Origin: JBOGCH01 sp051656645
GTDB taxonomy: Bacteria; Bacteroidota; Bacteroidia; Bacteroidales; Marinifilaceae
DNA: 64,000 nucleotides
NCBI GenBank assembly: GCA_051656645.1
Contig: JBOGCH010000001.1
Location: forward strand, 46,061-110,060
Direction: 5' to 3'
In this document: positions 52,858 to 60,781 of the stretch, one piece after another
Layout of the letters: each line of letters opens with the position of its first letter
How positions within the stretch are numbered: the first letter of the stretch is position 1
Position numbers and translations under genes: made by a program
The notes under the pieces: model-generated
Databases searched by the model: none
What the model was told of the DNA's origin: nothing
What the model saw: the letters and a program-made list of their open reading frames with translations, nothing else

Positions 52858-53222
52858 ATAACTTGGGTTTTCAACGTTTAATTTTGTTTTCTGTAGTTTA
52901 TGTACGTAACTTTTGGGTAAATTACTATATATTTTACAATATTCCTATAAAAAAATATTTTTAAACCTATTTATCTAACTGTACTTCAATCATTAATCAC
53001 ATCAAGCACATATTGTATTTGTTACCTCCTGCCTCATTATAAATTATGTTTTACAAGTCTTTGTATTATGAACATAGATAATACTTAACTTCTATAACTT
53101 AAGAGGCAACTATGTAATTCACGCTACGTACTGTACAAAGTATAAACAAAACCTATATTTAGCAGCGATAATACACAGTGATGTGTATATTTGCATAAAA
53201 TAATCAGTAAATATTTTATAAT
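52858..53222. other. AT-rich divergent intergenic region
   Basis: 365 bp between the unrecognised gene and the DUF1904 gene. It is very AT-rich. A rightward -7 box TATATTTG (53186-53193) lies 30 bp before the DUF1904 ATG. Nothing else was recognised; no repeat or RNA gene. Confidence 0.5.
53186..53193 (+). promoter_or_regulatory. -7 box of the DUF1904/helicase pair
   Basis: TATATTTG, full TAnnTTTG match, 30 bp before the ATG at 53223. No clear -33 box. Confidence 0.5.
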
Positions 53223-53549
53223 ATGCCGACATTACGTTTTCACGCCATTGATCAGGACCGATTACTTAAAGTATCTGCCAACTTATTAGATGATTTGGTA
53301 CATATTGTACAAGTGCCCGAAGATTACTTTAATTTCGAAGTTATTCGCAGTGCCTGCATTATTCGTAATCAAATTGGAGATGGTTTTCCCATTGTAGAAA
53401 TTTTAGCATTTCAACGTGATATTGAAGTAGAGGACCAAATGGCAAAAGCTGTCACAAAGCATTTACAACGAGCCGGCTATCCGGATTCCGAAGTCTATTT
53501 TATCCACTTGGAAAAACGCCACTACTACAATAATGGCGAGCATTACTAA
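53223..53549 (+). CDS. DUF1904 protein, tautomerase-like
   Basis: A 108-residue protein that begins Met-Pro-Thr-Leu-Arg-Phe and continues KVSANLLDDLVHIVQVPEDYFNFEVI. This is the pattern of DUF1904, a small family with the 4-oxalocrotonate-tautomerase fold, in which Pro1 after Met removal is the catalytic base in true tautomerases. The reaction is unknown. It lies 15 bp before a DEAD-box helicase gene and probably shares its transcript. Confidence 0.78.
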   Translation: MPTLRFHAIDQDRLLKVSANLLDDLVHIVQVPEDYFNFEVIRSACIIRNQIGDGFPIVEILAFQRDIEVEDQMAKAVTKHLQRAGYPDSEVYFIHLEKRHYYNNGEHY

Positions 53550-53564
53550 TCCCTATTTCTTTTG

Positions 53565-54890
53565 ATGAAAACAAAATTACATACAGCGGTTGTCGGTGCA
53601 ATGAATAAAGCCGGTATCACCACTTTACGCCCCATCCAAGAGGAGATGTTATCTGTTTATAATAAAACGGATAACATTATGTTACTATCACCTACAGGCT
53701 CGGGTAAGACATTGGCATTTTTGTTGCCGCTTTTACAAAACCTTAATTCCAATAACAAACATACACAGGCTCTTATACTTGCTCCCTCTCGAGAACTCGC
53801 TCAACAAATTGAGCGAGTGTTCCGCTCTCTTGGGTCGGGTAATAAAGTTGTGTGCTGTTATGGAGGGCACTCATTGCGTTTTGAGACTGACCAGTTGATT
53901 GAACCACCCGTTGTGCTAATTGGGACACCAGGACGGATTCTTGATCACATGGTTCATAAACGCATTGACACAGCATCAATCAATTGTTTGGTGTTAGATG
54001 AGTTCGATAAATGCTTGGAGCTTGGATTTACGGAGGAGATGGAGGCTATTATTACACAATTACCATCTATCAATAAACGTGTGCTAACCTCTGCAACCAA
54101 TGCGGAAATTCCTGAATATACAGGAATGGTCAATACTAAAATTCTTGACTATACACATAAGGACAAAACGAATTCCGTACTTGAGGTAAAGCAACTTAAA
54201 AGCTACGAAGCAGATAAGCTGCCAACTTTATTGCATTTATTATGTGATTGCCCGACGGGACAAAAAATAATTTTTTGCAACTACCGAGAAAGTGTAGAAC
54301 GAATAAGTAATTATTTAGAAAAGAATAACTTTCCGAACTCACCATTTCATGGAGGTATGGAACAGGCAGAACGAGAACGAGCATTAATAAAATTCCGTAA
54401 TGGTTCCACCAATATTATTGTATCTACCGACCTTGCTGCACGTGGATTAGATATTCCCGATATAAAGGAAATTATACATTATCATTTACCTTTATCACCG
54501 GAGTCATATACACACCGTAATGGTAGAACTGCCCGAATGGGAGCTACGGGTGTTGCCATATTACTTGTAGGGCCAGATGAATTTCTACCCGAGTATGTTC
54601 CTCAATCAATTCCTTACATGTCACTTTCCGATGATCCCGAACTTCCACAAGCCGCAGAATGGGTAACTCTATACATTGGCAAAGGGAAACGCGATAAATT
54701 AAGTCGTATAGACATTGTTGGCTTTCTCATTAAACAGGGCTTGCTCCAAAAGGAGGATATCGGTTTAATTGAACTTAAGGAACTACATGCGTACGTTGCA
54801 ATTCCTGCAATAAAAGCTCAGGAATTAATTAAACGCATAAGAAATGAGAAGATAAAAAAAATGAAGACTAAATTCGAGATATCGTATTAA
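53565..54890 (+). CDS. DEAD-box RNA helicase (DEFD variant)
   Basis: A 441-residue helicase from ATG 53565; a TTG codon just before is less likely. The Q motif region is ITTLRPIQEEML, Walker A SPTGSGKT, Ia APSRELA, Ib TPGR, motif II DEFD (145-148), motif III TSAT, then IIVSTDLAARGLDI and HRNGRTARMG in place of HRIGRTGR. The C-terminal extension (about 360-441) ends Lys-rich and resembles the RNA-binding domain of DbpA, which acts on 23S rRNA; that assignment is tentative. Asp-Glu of motif II is kept, so it should hydrolyse ATP. Confidence 0.92.
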   Translation: MKTKLHTAVVGAMNKAGITTLRPIQEEMLSVYNKTDNIMLLSPTGSGKTLAFLLPLLQNLNSNNKHTQALILAPSRELAQQIERVFRSLGSGNKVVCCYGGHSLRFETDQLIEPPVVLIGTPGRILDHMVHKRIDTASINCLVLDEFDKCLELGFTEEMEAIITQLPSINKRVLTSATNAEIPEYTGMVNTKILDYTHKDKTNSVLEVKQLKSYEADKLPTLLHLLCDCPTGQKIIFCNYRESVERISNYLEKNNFPNSPFHGGMEQAERERALIKFRNGSTNIIVSTDLAARGLDIPDIKEIIHYHLPLSPESYTHRNGRTARMGATGVAILLVGPDEFLPEYVPQSIPYMSLSDDPELPQAAEWVTLYIGKGKRDKLSRIDIVGFLIKQGLLQKEDIGLIELKELHAYVAIPAIKAQELIKRIRNEKIKKMKTKFEISY

Positions 54891-54941
54891 AAAACCAAGA
54901 ACCGCTGTCACTTAAAGTGGCAGCGGTTCTTGGTTTTTTAA
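54887..54941. terminator. 55-bp near-perfect palindrome between helicase and DUF4494 genes
   Basis: Arms of 27 bp (TTAAAAAACCAAGAACCGCTGTCACTT minus one G-U wobble) around a single A. Shared by convergent genes; the helicase stop codon is at its left edge. Confidence 0.9.
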
Positions 54942-54956
54942 TAGTATCCCTAAGAA

Positions 54957-55421
54957 TTATTCAGCGCTTTCCTCTGCATCATCACCTGCAGCGTATGGGA
55001 AAACATCTAAGAATAGAGTGTCTGCAATAGCTGCAATATCGTAAGGTACTACAAACGAAGCAAGGCTCTTCTCTAAATTCTCAATTGCGCGCTTAATGTT
55101 AGCCGCTGCAACAAGATAGTATTGGTTGCTCTTTTTCTCCTTTCCAGAAACCTCATCAGCATCAATAAAAGCAACTTTTACTTTATACCAACGGTCATCG
55201 TTTTCATCATCAGAAGGAACGATCTCAGAGATATTCGATTTTCTTAATCCAGATATGTAGTAATCGCCTTGAACAATAGACTCCATTTCCTTAATTATAC
55301 GTGCTTCAGCTTCCGTATAAGTCATGGCATCTAGTAGATATAATTCATTTACCTTACGCTCACGTCCGTCTTCACTGATTTTAATGTATTTTACTTTAGC
55401 CTCAAACCAATTTGCTATCAT
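54957..55421 (-). CDS. DUF4494 protein
   Basis: A 154-residue cytoplasmic protein, with the pattern of DUF4494: WFEAKVKYIKISEDGRERKVNELYLLDAMTYTEAEARI, then WYKVKVAFIDADEVSGKEKKSNQYYLVAAANIKRAIENL. The two halves repeat the same strand-strand-helix theme. The tail is acidic (GDDAEESAE). The family is small, restricted to Bacteroidota and of unknown function. It is divergent from gcvP, with its own -7 box. Confidence 0.85.
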   Translation of the reverse strand: MIANWFEAKVKYIKISEDGRERKVNELYLLDAMTYTEAEARIIKEMESIVQGDYYISGLRKSNISEIVPSDDENDDRWYKVKVAFIDADEVSGKEKKSNQYYLVAAANIKRAIENLEKSLASFVVPYDIAAIADTLFLDVFPYAAGDDAEESAE

Positions 55422-55460
55422 TGTTTTCCTTTTTTATTTTATGTAACTGTTATTTGTCTG

Positions 55461-55468
55461 CAAAAATA
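55461..55468 (-). promoter_or_regulatory. -7 box of the DUF4494 gene
   Basis: Reads TATTTTTG on the minus strand, 40 bp before the ATG. Full consensus match; no clear -33 box. Confidence 0.45.
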
Positions 55469-55670
55469 GAAAAAGGAGTCGGATTTTTTATTCTTTAGGT
55501 CACTTTCTTTGGCAATAATTGAAATATGTATAAATTTACTGCCATTAAAAAATATTAATAAAACTAAGCTATTTAGGCTTTTGGTAAAACATCCACTTCC
55601 CTTCTAGTTTAGTGTAAACGTTTGTATAATTAAAATTAGATAATATTTAATTTAAGTAACTACTATAAAA

Positions 55671-58559
55671 ATGGCAAAAGAACAATTTATTACCCGACAC
55701 ATTGGTCCACGTTGCGAGGACCTTGGAGAGATGCTTAAAGTGATAGGCGTGTCGTCCGTTGAAGAACTATTAGATCAAACCATACCTGCCGATATACGTC
55801 TTAAAGGCGATTTGGATCTTCCTAAAGCAATTACAGAGCAGGAGTTTTTGGAAAAAATAGCAAAAATTGCCGCTAAGAATAAACTGTACCGTTCATTTAT
55901 CGGATGTGGATATTACGATACTATCTCACCAGCGGTGATTATTCGTAACATTCTGGAAAATCCAGCATGGTACACCTCTTACACTCCATATCAGGCTGAA
56001 GTGTCACAAGGACGTTTGGAAGCTCTTTTAAACTATCAAACGATGATTGTTGAGCTTACAGGCATGCCGCTAACCAACTGCTCACTCCTTGACGAAGGGA
56101 CATCGGCAGCTGAGGCTATGCAAATGATGTACGCCCTACGAGGAAAAGATAAAAAGAAAGCCAATGCGAATAAAATGTTCGTTGACGAGAACGTATTCCC
56201 GCAAACTCGCGATGTTTTAATTACACGCTCAGCCCCTATGGGAATAGAGCTTGTATTTGGCGACTACAAGACCTTTGAATTTACTCCGGACGTATTTGGT
56301 GCGTTTGTACAATATCCTGCAGCAAGCGGTGAAGTTCGCGATTATAAAGCATTCGCAGATAAAGTGCATGCAAATGGTGCATTATTAGCTGTTGGTGCGG
56401 ACTTATTAAGTTTAGCCATATTAACACCTCCGGGACAATGGGGTGCCGATATTGTTTTAGGCACAACTCAACGCTTTGGTATTCCTATGGCGTATGGCGG
56501 TCCTCATGCAGCATTCCTAGCTACACGTGACGAATTTAAACGTAACATTCCGGGACGTATTATCGGCGTTACAGTAGATGCTCAAGGAAACAAGGCTCTA
56601 CGTTTATCTCTACAATCGCGCGAGCAGCACATTAAACGCGAACGTGCTTCATCAAACATATGTACAGCAAAAGCATTAAATGCCACTATGGCTGGTTTCT
56701 TTGCGGCATACCATGGACGCGAAGGATTACAACGCATTGCAAAACATGCACACAGCGCAGCCGTGATTTTAGCAAAAGAGATCCAAAAATACGGATATGC
56801 ATTACAACATGATAAATTCTTTGACACATTGCGTTTCACCCTTCCACAAGGTGTAACACAGGAAGAAATTAGAGATAATGCCCTGTCTAAAGAAATTAAC
56901 CTTTTCTACTGTCCCTGCGGATGTACAAGTGTAGGTTTATCAACAGACGAGAAGATTAATGAAAACGAAATTAACGCAATTATCTCAATCTTCGCTGAAG
57001 CTGCCGGTAAAACTGCAGAACACGTAACATTCTCCGACACGGAAGGTGGATTAGATAGCACCATGCTTCGTACCGACGAGTATTTACAACAACCTGTTTT
57101 CAACATTTACCGTTCTGAAAGCGCCATGATGCGTTACATGAAAAATCTTGAGCGTCGCGACGTTACCTTGGCAACATCCATGATTTCTCTTGGCTCTTGT
57201 ACAATGAAGTTAAATGCTGCAGCTGAAATGCTTCCTATTACAATGCCAGAGTTTGGTGGCATTCATCCATTTGTACCATTCTCACAAGCTGAAGGATACC
57301 AAGAAATGATCAAGGAAACCGAGAAAATGCTTAGCGTTGTTACTGGTTTTGCCGGATGTAGTCTACAGCCAAATTCAGGAGCAGCTGGCGAATATGCTGC
57401 CCTAATGGTAATTCGTCAATATCACATTTCACGCGGACAAGGACACAGAAACGTAATTCTCATCCCTGCATCAGCTCACGGTACAAACCCGGCATCAAGC
57501 ACAATGGCAGGATTTGATATTGTAGTAACAAAATGCGATGAGAAAGGGAATATTGACATTGCCGATTTTAAAGCAAAAGCAGAGCAACATAAAGATAATT
57601 TAGTGGGATGTATGATTACCTATCCTTCCACTCACGGTATCTTTGAAGAAGGCATTCGTGAATTGACTGACACTATTCACCAATATGGCGGACAAGTGTT
57701 TATGGACGGAGCTAACATGAATGGACAATGTGGACTTACTAGCCCTGGCTTTATAGGTGCTGACGCTTGTCACTTAAATCTTCACAAAACTTTCGCTATG
57801 CCTCACGGTGGTGGAGGTCCTGGTGTAGGCCCTATCTGTGTTGCCGAGCACTTGGTACAATTCCTTCCTTCACACCCAATGGTTAAAACAGGCGGAGAGC
57901 ACGGAATACATGCAGTAGCAGCTGCTCCTTACGGATCGGTGGGAATGATTCCTGTAACCTATGGCTATTTATTAATGCTAGGCGCAGAAGGAATACGTAT
58001 GGCTACTTCTATGGCTATTGTCAATGCCAATTACTTAGCTTCAGCTTTCGCTAAATTAGGTTTTAAAATACTTTACACCGGTAGTAAAGGTCGCGTAGGA
58101 CATGAAATGATTTGGGATTGTAATGCCTTTAATAAAGAATATGGTATTAATGAGCTTGACATTGCAAAACGTTTAATGGACTTTGGTTTCCATGCTCCAA
58201 CGCTTTCATTCCCTGTACACGGAACCCTAATGGTTGAACCTACAGAAAGTGAACCAAAAGAAGAGCTTGACCGTTTCATCGAAGCATTGAAAACGATACG
58301 TGAAGAGATGATTGAAGTAGGTGAAGGTCGACAAGACAAAGTGGACAACGTACTTAAAAACGCTCCACATACACACATGGTTGCTACAGCCGATGAATGG
58401 AACCATAGCTACTCTCGCCAAAAAGCAATTTATCCGCTTAAGTGGATTGCCGATAATAAATATTGGCCTCATTGCGGACGTGTTGACGACGGATACGGAG
58501 ACCGTAACTTAATGTGTACCTGTGATCCTTTATATGATTATATGGACGATGAGAATTAA
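55671..58559 (+). CDS. gcvP: Glycine dehydrogenase (decarboxylating), P protein
   Basis: A 962-residue fused P protein of the glycine cleavage system. The N-terminal half (about 1-440) and the C-terminal half (about 455-962) are both PLP-fold; the PLP lysine is Lys706 in NLHKTFAMPHGGGGPG. It decarboxylates glycine and passes the aminomethyl group to the lipoyl H protein. Known gcvT and gcvH partners are not adjacent. No glycine riboswitch was recognised in the 250-bp leader region. TGTAAACGTTTGTAT lies 44 bp upstream. Single gene, strong terminator. Confidence 0.96.
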   Translation: MAKEQFITRHIGPRCEDLGEMLKVIGVSSVEELLDQTIPADIRLKGDLDLPKAITEQEFLEKIAKIAAKNKLYRSFIGCGYYDTISPAVIIRNILENPAWYTSYTPYQAEVSQGRLEALLNYQTMIVELTGMPLTNCSLLDEGTSAAEAMQMMYALRGKDKKKANANKMFVDENVFPQTRDVLITRSAPMGIELVFGDYKTFEFTPDVFGAFVQYPAASGEVRDYKAFADKVHANGALLAVGADLLSLAILTPPGQWGADIVLGTTQRFGIPMAYGGPHAAFLATRDEFKRNIPGRIIGVTVDAQGNKALRLSLQSREQHIKRERASSNICTAKALNATMAGFFAAYHGREGLQRIAKHAHSAAVILAKEIQKYGYALQHDKFFDTLRFTLPQGVTQEEIRDNALSKEINLFYCPCGCTSVGLSTDEKINENEINAIISIFAEAAGKTAEHVTFSDTEGGLDSTMLRTDEYLQQPVFNIYRSESAMMRYMKNLERRDVTLATSMISLGSCTMKLNAAAEMLPITMPEFGGIHPFVPFSQAEGYQEMIKETEKMLSVVTGFAGCSLQPNSGAAGEYAALMVIRQYHISRGQGHRNVILIPASAHGTNPASSTMAGFDIVVTKCDEKGNIDIADFKAKAEQHKDNLVGCMITYPSTHGIFEEGIRELTDTIHQYGGQVFMDGANMNGQCGLTSPGFIGADACHLNLHKTFAMPHGGGGPGVGPICVAEHLVQFLPSHPMVKTGGEHGIHAVAAAPYGSVGMIPVTYGYLLMLGAEGIRMATSMAIVNANYLASAFAKLGFKILYTGSKGRVGHEMIWDCNAFNKEYGINELDIAKRLMDFGFHAPTLSFPVHGTLMVEPTESEPKEELDRFIEALKTIREEMIEVGEGRQDKVDNVLKNAPHTHMVATADEWNHSYSRQKAIYPLKWIADNKYWPHCGRVDDGYGDRNLMCTCDPLYDYMDDEN

Positions 58560-58560
58560 T

Positions 58561-58600
58561 AAATAAAAAATAGCGACCAAATGGTCGCTATTTTTTATTT
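58561..58600. terminator. Bidirectional terminator gcvP / rsmD
   Basis: Perfect 18-bp arms (AAATAAAAAATAGCGACC) with a 4-nt loop AAAT. A- and T-runs serve both strands. Confidence 0.93.
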
Positions 58601-58601
58601 T

Positions 58602-59135
58602 CTATTGAAAAAGCGAGAAATTTACACTCCCGTATTTCCTATGCTCTATAAAGCGCGGATGAGATGAGTAATCAACTGAAGCAGGATGCTCTACAATTGC
58701 AATCCCACCCTCTTTTAGCAACTCATTATCAAAAATAGCTGCAGGTACCTCTTTAATCTTAGGTAGGTCATAAGGTGGATCTGCAAAAATAATATCAAAC
58801 GTCTTCCCTTTAAGTTTCTTACAACCAATAAATATATCCGTACGGAATATATCAATATTGTTAAACTTTAGTTCTGCAGCGGTCTTCTTTATAAAAGCGT
58901 AATGCTTAGGGTTTATCTCTATTGCAACAATACTCTTGGCTCCACGCGATGCAAATTCATAACTAATACTACCTGTCCCTGAAAACAAATCAAGCACCGT
59001 AGCATCTTCAATATCAATGTATTTATTAATTACATTAAATACATTTTCCTTGGCAAAGTCCGTTGTTGGACGTGCCGAAAAACTCTTATCAGGAAATATC
59101 ATTCGTCCTTTATGGGTTCCGCTTATAATTCGCAT
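58602..59135 (-). CDS. rsmD: 16S rRNA G966 N2-methyltransferase RsmD
   Basis: A 177-residue Rossmann methyltransferase that modifies G966 of 16S rRNA during 30S assembly. The SAM motif is LDLFSGTGSISYEFASRGA (49-67) and the catalytic DPPY is at 119-122. RPTTDFAKENVFNVI is the characteristic N-terminal stretch. Length matches the family. It overlaps the preceding DUF3822 gene by 13 bp and is last in that operon. Confidence 0.95.
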   Translation of the reverse strand: MRIISGTHKGRMIFPDKSFSARPTTDFAKENVFNVINKYIDIEDATVLDLFSGTGSISYEFASRGAKSIVAIEINPKHYAFIKKTAAELKFNNIDIFRTDIFIGCKKLKGKTFDIIFADPPYDLPKIKEVPAAIFDNELLKEGGIAIVEHPASVDYSSHPRFIEHRKYGSVNFSLFQ

Positions 59136-59923
59136 TCGTGCATTGTTAAATGATTAATGTATTTGGCTTGTTCCTTGCCATTTAAGTTACATAGGCGCAT
59201 TAACTCCTCAGCGCCCTTGTATGTAATATTAGGAATATACTTTTCTAACATGGCCATTCCTTGTGGTATAACACCCGTTACGTAGCAATCCGATATTTCT
59301 TTTATAGCTACTTGTTGCAGCGTATTCAAAATGTAATAAATAATATCCGTTGTAGTGTTATATCCAAAAGCGTTATAAAACAATAATTCCTTGTTCTCTA
59401 GAATTATAAAATTAAAATGGTTAGCATGGATATCTATTAATAATCTGCAACTATTGCTTACCCCATCCTTAAAATTAAAACCTATAGCCGATAGTTCGTT
59501 TACCATCTTCGCTGTTGGAAAATGCTTTGCTACTAAAGATGTTATTGCCGTATCCCATGCCTGAACCACATAAGCATATACGCTCTTTACATGATTATAA
59601 ACTAAAGTCGAACCAGGCAATACCGGACATGACAAAGCGAATACTTTCGACACCGTCTCCGGATTAAAGAACACTTCGGGAATTATTATCTTGTCCTTAT
59701 TTTCAACAAAAATATAACACTTCCTGTATGGCAATAATAACATTGGCTCACTTAACAACAGCGTTTCCAACGTATCCTCCTCACTTATCAATCTACGCTC
59801 CTTTAATGCCAATAAACTCTCTTCGTCTCGGGCCATAAACGAAAATCCATCCGCCTGTAGGCGGATGGATAACGTATATTGTGTGGAGTTTGCCTCTACA
59901 AACCGTTCACTGATATAATTCAT
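59123..59923 (-). CDS. DUF3822 protein, ASKHA-like
   Basis: A 266-residue protein of DUF3822, whose members keep the actin/ASKHA-like layout: TLSIRLQADGFSFM at the start, SCRLLIDIHANHFNFIILENKELLFYNAFGYNT in the middle. In Bacteroidota it is regularly adjacent to rsmD. The function is not known. A perfect 12-bp inverted repeat lies inside the coding region near the 5' end (59845-59870). It begins 11 bp after the pilin-like gene and overlaps rsmD. Confidence 0.8.
   Translation of the reverse strand: MNYISERFVEANSTQYTLSIRLQADGFSFMARDEESLLALKERRLISEEDTLETLLLSEPMLLLPYRKCYIFVENKDKIIIPEVFFNPETVSKVFALSCPVLPGSTLVYNHVKSVYAYVVQAWDTAITSLVAKHFPTAKMVNELSAIGFNFKDGVSNSCRLLIDIHANHFNFIILENKELLFYNAFGYNTTTDIIYYILNTLQQVAIKEISDCYVTGVIPQGMAMLEKYIPNITYKGAEELMRLCNLNGKEQAKYINHLTMHECEL
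59845..59870 (-). other. Perfect inverted repeat inside the DUF3822 gene
   Basis: ATCCATCCGCCT, two bases, then AGGCGGATGGAT. It lies about 53-78 nt after the start codon and would form a very stable hairpin in the mRNA. Confidence 0.8.
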
Positions 59924-59934
59924 AATGTATGAAA

Positions 59935-60579
59935 TTACTCCCAGTTTCCAACGTTGTTATTAGCCTCTCTAATATCACCCACTTTTAGTCCAGGATATTT
60001 GTTAAGGCGTAGACGCTCACCATTTTCTTCTTTTAATTGCTCATCATACTCATCACGGATATTTTCAAAAATAACCATATTAGAAACACGAGCTTCAAAT
60101 AAAGGTACAACAACACCTTGATCACTTATTTGTGTTGTCGATGCCATTTTAAACTGATGTTGTTGTTTTGTAAATGGCACATAACGTAACGCATCTACGT
60201 TATAGTCCTCAGTAAAGATTGTAGTCAAAGCAGCAACGCGGATTGTATCACGAAGAATAAGTCCTTGACGGATTGCCATTTCCTCAGTCATTCCTTGATC
60301 AATTTGATCATCAGTTAAAGAACCGATTGAACGTACTACTTTTACTGAATCATACTTTACAAAGTTAATTAAAGAGTCAAAGCTTGAAGTATAACCTCCA
60401 AAAGCATCCTTATAAGCCTCTTGTGCTGAACGGATATCTTTCAAACGAGCAATTGTTGCATCGTAACGTTGCTTCTTGATCTCAGTAAAACGTTGAGGAA
60501 TCATGATGCTGTTATAGCATAAAAATCCCAACACACCAATTACTCCTAATAGAAGAACTTGAATAATAATCTTTTTCAT
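59935..60579 (-). CDS. Membrane-anchored, pilin-like protein of unknown function
   Basis: A 214-residue protein with one N-terminal transmembrane helix (MKKIIIQVLLLGVIGVLGFLCYNSI) and a soluble periplasmic part. IKKQRYDATIARLKDIRSAQEAYKDAFGGYTSSFDSLINFV resembles the long helix and the following region of type IV pilin-like or pseudopilin proteins, but no prepilin peptidase site is obvious. It is first of the operon with DUF3822 and rsmD. Conserved neighbourhoods of this kind are known in Bacteroidales, without assigned function. Confidence 0.75.
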   Translation of the reverse strand: MKKIIIQVLLLGVIGVLGFLCYNSIMIPQRFTEIKKQRYDATIARLKDIRSAQEAYKDAFGGYTSSFDSLINFVKYDSVKVVRSIGSLTDDQIDQGMTEEMAIRQGLILRDTIRVAALTTIFTEDYNVDALRYVPFTKQQHQFKMASTTQISDQGVVVPLFEARVSNMVIFENIRDEYDEQLKEENGERLRLNKYPGLKVGDIREANNNVGNWE

Positions 60580-60666
60580 ATTTTATTAATTTTGTTATAA
60601 TTACATAAATGTCTTCACACCAGCACAAAGGTCCACGGCTAATCTTCTACTTGTAAAGAAAATAGC

Positions 60667-60674
60667 TACCTTTG
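60667..60674 (+). promoter_or_regulatory. -7 box of the RecD-like helicase gene
   Basis: TACCTTTG, full consensus, 107 bp before the ATG at 60782. The TTG at 60651 is too close to be a normal -33 box. Confidence 0.4.
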
Positions 60675-60781
60675 TATCCACATCTCAAACGTAAGCGTAA
60701 CTTCTTGCACAAACCTATATAGACGAAGGCAAAATTAGCAAAAAAATTAAATTAACCGCACAATAAGCGACAAAATTGATA

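Noticed and set aside
55422..55670. Glycine riboswitch before gcvP
   Set aside because: The leader is AT-rich and lacks the paired aptamer cores.
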